Shown here: positions 44,349 to 47,930 of the stretch, piece by piece | Numbering within the stretch: the stretch's first letter is position 1 | How the letters are laid out: each line of letters starts with the position of its first letter | From: Rhodococcus sp. (in: high G+C Gram-positive bacteria) | GTDB taxonomy: Bacteria; Actinomycetota; Actinomycetes; Mycobacteriales; Mycobacteriaceae | NCBI GenBank assembly: GCA_004211695.1 | Contig: SEEV01000007.1 | Location: forward strand, 1 to 47,930 | Direction: 5' to 3' | DNA length: 47,930 nucleotides | Notes under the pieces: generated by a model | Told to the model about the DNA's origin: nothing | What the model saw: only the letters and a program-made list of their open reading frames with translations | Databases searched by the model: none | Position numbers and translations under genes: made by a program

Positions 44349-45539
44349 CTAACTTTGTTTGAGGAACGCGTCGTGTTCCCCGTGCGCACGTTTGATGAGG
44401 TCCATGAGTACGGTTTCCTCGCGGACCATCTTCTTGAACTTCGGGTCGAGCTTCTTGAGTTGCTGCTCCTCGTTGATCAGGTTGTCGTACATGCGTTCGC
44501 GCTCTGCCAGGTCGGCGGTGTAGTCGAGGTCCAGGTAATTGATCGCGTGCCGCCGGGCACCGGCGATCGCGGACTGCGCCCTGCCCCGCTTGCTGGTCAG
44601 CGACGCGATGACGGTGATCACGAGGATGCCGATGATGACGGCCAGCGACGCGAAGGTACTGATTTCGATGACGTTCACGGGTTCGCCGTCGTTGACGAAC
44701 GGCAGGTTGTTCTCGTGCAGCGCGTGCAGGATCAGCTTGACCCCGATGAACGCGAGGATCGCGGACAGTCCGAACGACAGGTAGATCAGACGGTCGAGGA
44801 GACCGTCGAGCAGGAAGTACAGCTGCCGAAGACCCATCAGCGAGAACACGGTGGCCGTGAAGACGACGAAGACGTTCTGCGTCAGCCCGAAGATCGCGGG
44901 AATGGAGTCGAGCGCGAACAGGATGTCGGTGCCACCGATCGCGACCATCACCAGCAGCATCGGCGTCATCGCCCGCTTGCCGTTCTCGATGGTGAACAAT
45001 TTGTCGCCGTCGTAGTGCTCGGTGGTGTGCATGAACTTCTTGGCGATCCGGATGATGAAGTTGTCGGCCGAGTGCGAGTCCTCGGTCTCGGGCCGGAGCA
45101 TGTTGCCCGCGGTGATCAGCAGGATGAGGCCGAAGAAGTAGAACACCCACGCGAACGAATTGATCAGCGCGGCGCCGAGAAAGATGAACGCGGTCCGGGC
45201 GAAGATCGAGAACACGATGCCGAACAGCAGGACCTTCTGCTGATCTTCGCGCGGCACCCGGAAGCTGGACATGATGATGAGGAAGACGAAGAGGTTGTCG
45301 ACGGACAGCGCCTTCTCCGTGACGTAGCCGGCGAAGTACTCCGAACCCATGTCGACGCCGCCGAAGATCAGGACCGCGACCCCGAAGAGCAGTGCGAGCC
45401 CGACGTAGATCGACGACCAGATCGCCGCTTCCTTCAGCGTCGGGATGTGCGCGTGGCGCACGTGGAAGAAGTAGTCGAACGCGAGCAGGGCGACGATCAC
45501 CGCGATCGTCACCACCCACGCGAGCGGGGTTACGTGCAT
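44349..45539 (-). CDS. TerC-family (Alx-like) membrane protein
   Basis: A 396-residue integral protein with about nine predicted spans. It has the TerC hallmarks TEKALSVDNLFVFLIIMSSF, AALINSFAWVFYFFGLILL and GGTDILFALDSIPAIFGLTQ, with membrane Asp/Asn residues that may bind a metal ion. The C-terminal part (about 300-396) is a charged, coiled-coil-like tail absent from short TerC proteins. Family members export manganese or support metallation of secreted proteins, and some give tellurite resistance. ATG 45539 follows AAAGGCAGAG. I saw no manganese riboswitch upstream. Confidence 0.9.
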   Translation of the reverse strand: MHVTPLAWVVTIAVIVALLAFDYFFHVRHAHIPTLKEAAIWSSIYVGLALLFGVAVLIFGGVDMGSEYFAGYVTEKALSVDNLFVFLIIMSSFRVPREDQQKVLLFGIVFSIFARTAFIFLGAALINSFAWVFYFFGLILLITAGNMLRPETEDSHSADNFIIRIAKKFMHTTEHYDGDKLFTIENGKRAMTPMLLVMVAIGGTDILFALDSIPAIFGLTQNVFVVFTATVFSLMGLRQLYFLLDGLLDRLIYLSFGLSAILAFIGVKLILHALHENNLPFVNDGEPVNVIEISTFASLAVIIGILVITVIASLTSKRGRAQSAIAGARRHAINYLDLDYTADLAERERMYDNLINEEQQLKKLDPKFKKMVREETVLMDLIKRAHGEHDAFLKQS

Positions 45540-45621
45540 CGTCTCTGCCTTTCAGCTGAAGCGAACGCGCTTGTTCGTCAGCGTAGTCCCGCGCGGGGCG
45601 TGACTTGGCAGAACTGCCGCG

Positions 45622-45658
45622 GTCGCCGGGGCGGCAGGCGTGCTGCCGTCCCGGCGAC
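45622..45658 (-). terminator. Strong hairpin, probable terminator of the dehydrogenase operon
   Basis: 45622-45637 pairs with 45643-45658 over 16 base pairs, one of them G-T, with a 5-base loop. No T-run. It lies downstream of the aldehyde dehydrogenase gene on the minus strand and upstream of the TerC gene. A 167-bp repeat element now separates it from the dehydrogenase stop. Confidence 0.55.
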
Positions 45659-45662
45659 AGGG

Positions 45663-45829
45663 CTAGGGCATGTCTCCCAATCCCTATTTCGGCGCTCCTG
45701 GCGCCCAATCGCCGCCTGCTGCGTTGTCGTCGACGCCGATACAACAGCGGTATCGGCTTCTCCTCCGCCTTGCCGGACGACGATTGTTTCGCCAGGTGCA
45801 TCCGAGAGGGATTGGGAGACAAACCCTAG
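45663..45829. mobile_element. 167-bp MITE-like element with 22-bp terminal inverted repeats
   Basis: The ends (45663-45684 and 45808-45829) are inverted repeats of 22 bases, both beginning CTAGGG and ending GTCTCCCAATCCC in inward orientation, with two mismatches. CTAG at each outer edge may be a duplicated target, as made by IS5-type transposases (YTAR). The interior encodes nothing and has a small dyad (GCCGATAC/GTATCGGC). It looks like a non-autonomous relic. The transposase family is inferred. Confidence 0.55.
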
Positions 45830-47319
45830 TGCCGGTCTCCGAACACCGTCCGGTGCCAGTCCTTCCGCGCGGTCCCGGTGATGTCGGACATGACGTGCTT
45901 GACGTTGGTGTACTCGTCGAGCGAATACGTCGACATGTCCTTGCCGTAACCGGAGGCCTTGTACCCGCCGTGCGGCATCTCGCTGATGATCGGGATGTGA
46001 TCGTTGATCCAGACGCAGCCCGCGGCGATGTCCCGAGACGCGGTTTGCGCCCGGTACAGGTCCCGGGTCCACGCCGACGCCGCAAGCCCGAAGTCGGTGT
46101 CGTTGGCGAGCGCGATTCCGTCCGGATCGTTGTCGAACGGCAGGACGACGAGAACCGGGCCGAAGATCTCCCGTTGCACGATCTCACTGGACTGGTCGGC
46201 ACCCACGACGAGCGTCGGCTCGTAGTAGAAGCCGGACGCCAGGTCGCCGCCGGGGATGGAACCGCCGCGGACGATCTTGGCGCCGGTGTCGCGGGCCCGG
46301 TCGACGAACCCCGCGACGTGCTGCTGCTGTCGCCGCGACACCAGCGGTCCCATGTCGGTAGCGGGATCGGACGGGTGGCCGAGGCGGACGGTGTCCATCA
46401 GCGCCGCCACCCCGGCGACGAAGTCGTCGTACAGCGGACGCTGGACGTACGCGCGGGTGGCCGCGGTGCAGTCCTGACCCGAGTTGATGAGGGCACCGGC
46501 GACGGCTCCGTTGATCGCCGCCTCGAGGTCGGCGTCGTCGAACACCACGAAGGGTGCTTTGCCGCCCAGTTCCAGATGGAGTCGCTTTCCCGCGGCGGCA
46601 GCGGCGATCTGCCGTCCGACGGGAGTCGATCCGGTGAAACTCACCATGCTCACGTCCCGGTGCGACACGAGCGCCGAACCGGTGGTCGCCCCGTGGCCGG
46701 TGATCACGTTGACGACACCGTCCGGCATTCCGGCGCGGGTGGCGGCCTCGGCGAACAGCAGCGAGGTGAGGGGGGTGATCTCCGCGGGTTTGAGCACGAT
46801 GGTGTTGCCGGCGGCGACAGCGGGAAGGATCTTCCACGCCGCCATCTGCAGTGGGTAGTTCCACGGCGCGATCGACCCGATCACCCCGACCGGTTCACGG
46901 CGGATGCTGGACGTGTGGTCGGGCGAGTACTCGCCCGACGCCTTGCCCTCCAGGTTGCGGGCCGCACCGGCGAAGAACGACACGTTGTCGATCGATCCGG
47001 GGACGTCGAACTCGGTCGACAGCTTGATCGGCTTTCCCGCCTGCCGGGTCTCGGTGGACGCGAGATCGTCGGCGATCGCCGTCAACTCGCCGGCCCAACG
47101 CGTCAGGACGGCGGAGCGCTCGCCCGGGCTCGTCGTCGACCACTCCGCGTAGGCGGCCTTCGCGGTGGCGACCGCGTCGTCGACGTCCTCGACTGACGCG
47201 TCGGGGCGGGACGAGATCACCTCGCCCGTGGCGGGATCGAGCACCTCGTACCGCTCGTCCGAGCGGCCGTCCAGGTAGCGGCCGCCGACATACGAACCGG
47301 GAAGATCCTGGTGGTTCAC
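45826..47319 (-). CDS. Aldehyde dehydrogenase, gamma-aminobutyraldehyde/betaine-aldehyde type
   Basis: A 497-residue NAD(P)-dependent enzyme, full length. GVIGSIAPWNYPLQM, KPAEITPLTS and FTGSTPVGRQIA bind cofactor. The catalytic residues are Glu250 in LELGGKAPF and Cys284 in NSGQDCTA. It oxidises an amino-aldehyde such as gamma-aminobutyraldehyde to the acid in the cytoplasm (family-level inference, strengthened by the neighbouring aminotransferase). It starts at GTG 47319, overlapping the aminotransferase stop. Its own stop TAG (45826-45828) lies within the CTAG edge of the 45663-45829 element, so the element inserted exactly at the gene end. Confidence 0.9.
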   Translation of the reverse strand: MNHQDLPGSYVGGRYLDGRSDERYEVLDPATGEVISSRPDASVEDVDDAVATAKAAYAEWSTTSPGERSAVLTRWAGELTAIADDLASTETRQAGKPIKLSTEFDVPGSIDNVSFFAGAARNLEGKASGEYSPDHTSSIRREPVGVIGSIAPWNYPLQMAAWKILPAVAAGNTIVLKPAEITPLTSLLFAEAATRAGMPDGVVNVITGHGATTGSALVSHRDVSMVSFTGSTPVGRQIAAAAAGKRLHLELGGKAPFVVFDDADLEAAINGAVAGALINSGQDCTAATRAYVQRPLYDDFVAGVAALMDTVRLGHPSDPATDMGPLVSRRQQQHVAGFVDRARDTGAKIVRGGSIPGGDLASGFYYEPTLVVGADQSSEIVQREIFGPVLVVLPFDNDPDGIALANDTDFGLAASAWTRDLYRAQTASRDIAAGCVWINDHIPIISEMPHGGYKASGYGKDMSTYSLDEYTNVKHVMSDITGTARKDWHRTVFGDRH

Positions 47320-47930
47320 AGCAGGGTCCAGGCTTCGGTGAGGACGCTGCGCAGGATGCGTTCCATCTCGTCGAATTCGGCCTGCCCGCAGATCAGTGGG
47401 GGTGCCAGCTGGATGACCGGGTCGCCGCGGTCGTCGGCGCGGCAGTACAGGCCCGCGTCGAACAGGGCGGTGGAGAGGAACCCGTGCAGGATCCGTTCGG
47501 CCTCGTCGTCGGTGAACGATTCCTTGGTGGCCTTGTCCTTGACCAGTTCGATGCCGTAGAAGTAGCCTTCGCCGCGCACGTCGCCGACCATCGGCAGATC
47601 GGTGAGCTTGTCGAGGGTGGCCCGGAACGCCGGCGCCTGCGTGGCCACGTGTTGGTTGAGGCCTTCGCGTTCGAAGATGTCCAGGTTCGCCATTGCCACC
47701 GCCGCGGAGACGGGGTGCCCACCGAAGGTGTAGCCGTGCGCGAACATCGACGAACCGTCGGAAAAGGGTTCGAACAGCCGGTCGGAGGCGATCATCGCCC
47801 CGATCGGCGAATACCCGGAGGTGAGACCCTTGGCGCAGGTGATGATGTCGGGGACGTATCCGAAGTCGTCGCACGCGAACATCGACCCGATCCTCCCGAA
47901 CGCGCAGATCACCTCGTCGGAGACCAGCAG
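47316..47930 (-). CDS. Class III PLP aminotransferase (putrescine/omega-amino acid type), partial
   Basis: The last 204 residues of a fold-type I aminotransferase. Its N-terminal half lies past the right edge of the window. Visible motifs are the PLP Asp in SDEVICAFGR, the Schiff-base Lys in TCAKGLTSGYSPIGAM, GYTFGGHPVSAAVAMA, and GYFYGIELVKDK. The family moves an amino group from putrescine, GABA or another omega-amine to pyruvate or 2-oxoglutarate, yielding the aldehyde used by the dehydrogenase next to it. The coding strand runs leftwards and its stop overlaps that gene's GTG. Length and start cannot be judged here. Confidence 0.88.
   Translation of the reverse strand: MLVSDEVICAFGRIGSMFACDDFGYVPDIITCAKGLTSGYSPIGAMIASDRLFEPFSDGSSMFAHGYTFGGHPVSAAVAMANLDIFEREGLNQHVATQAPAFRATLDKLTDLPMVGDVRGEGYFYGIELVKDKATKESFTDDEAERILHGFLSTALFDAGLYCRADDRGDPVIQLAPPLICGQAEFDEMERILRSVLTEAWTLL

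Noticed and set aside
45540-45662. Manganese riboswitch upstream of the TerC gene.
   Set aside because: No conserved yybP-ykoY core could be seen. The main structure is a simple hairpin better placed as a terminator of the other operon.

Overview
The window comes from a high-GC actinobacterium of the mycolate group, most likely Rhodococcus or a close relative. Evidence for this is the strong GC bias at third codon positions, frequent GTG starts, ATGA/GTGA gene overlaps, a leaderless-looking regulator, an HAD/GH65 pair arranged as in Mycobacterium, an SPW-repeat protein, and a pyruvylated-polysaccharide locus. The assignment is inferred from gene content. No rRNA, tRNA or CRISPR array was seen.

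Layout. 1-667 is a scar: a decayed IS607-type serine recombinase (minus strand, running off the left edge) abuts the 3' part of a PhoX phosphatase gene. 700-3610 is a minus-strand marR / DHA2 efflux pump / gtrA operon. Divergent to it lies an arsR / CDF metal-efflux pair (3728-5151) with a dyad over the arsR start codon. A sulfurtransferase and a decayed BcsB-like secreted-protein gene follow. 7136-11961 is a plus-strand signalling cluster: an FHA-HTH regulator, a tandem-repeat surface protein, an Ig-like membrane protein and a membrane Ser/Thr kinase. The last three genes overlap by ATGA. Beside it are three small secreted or membrane peptide genes (12050-12907), one of only 25 codons. 13218-19671 holds a GH65 phosphorylase with its beta-phosphoglucomutase-like partner, a SnoaL-like protein, a UGT-type glycosyltransferase, a LysB-like hydrolase and a BRCT-like protein.

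20197-31942 is a Wzx/Wzy-type exopolysaccharide locus: initiating sugar-phosphate transferase, two glycosyltransferases, Wzy, an FrhB-like Fe-S flavoprotein and Wzx on the plus strand. A DUF4012 protein, a GT2 glycosyltransferase and a polysaccharide pyruvyl transferase converge on it from the minus strand. Together they can make, pyruvylate, flip and polymerise a lipid-linked repeat unit.

32317-43116 encodes one 3599-residue NRPS with an odd architecture: C-A, then a condensation C-lobe without a carrier protein, a gutted adenylation domain, a second bare C-lobe, and then complete A-PCP-C-A-PCP-TE. After it come small membrane proteins, an SPW protein, a TerC-family protein, and a putrescine/GABA-type aldehyde dehydrogenase plus aminotransferase. 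A 167-bp element with terminal inverted repeats sits between the dehydrogenase stop codon and its probable terminator.
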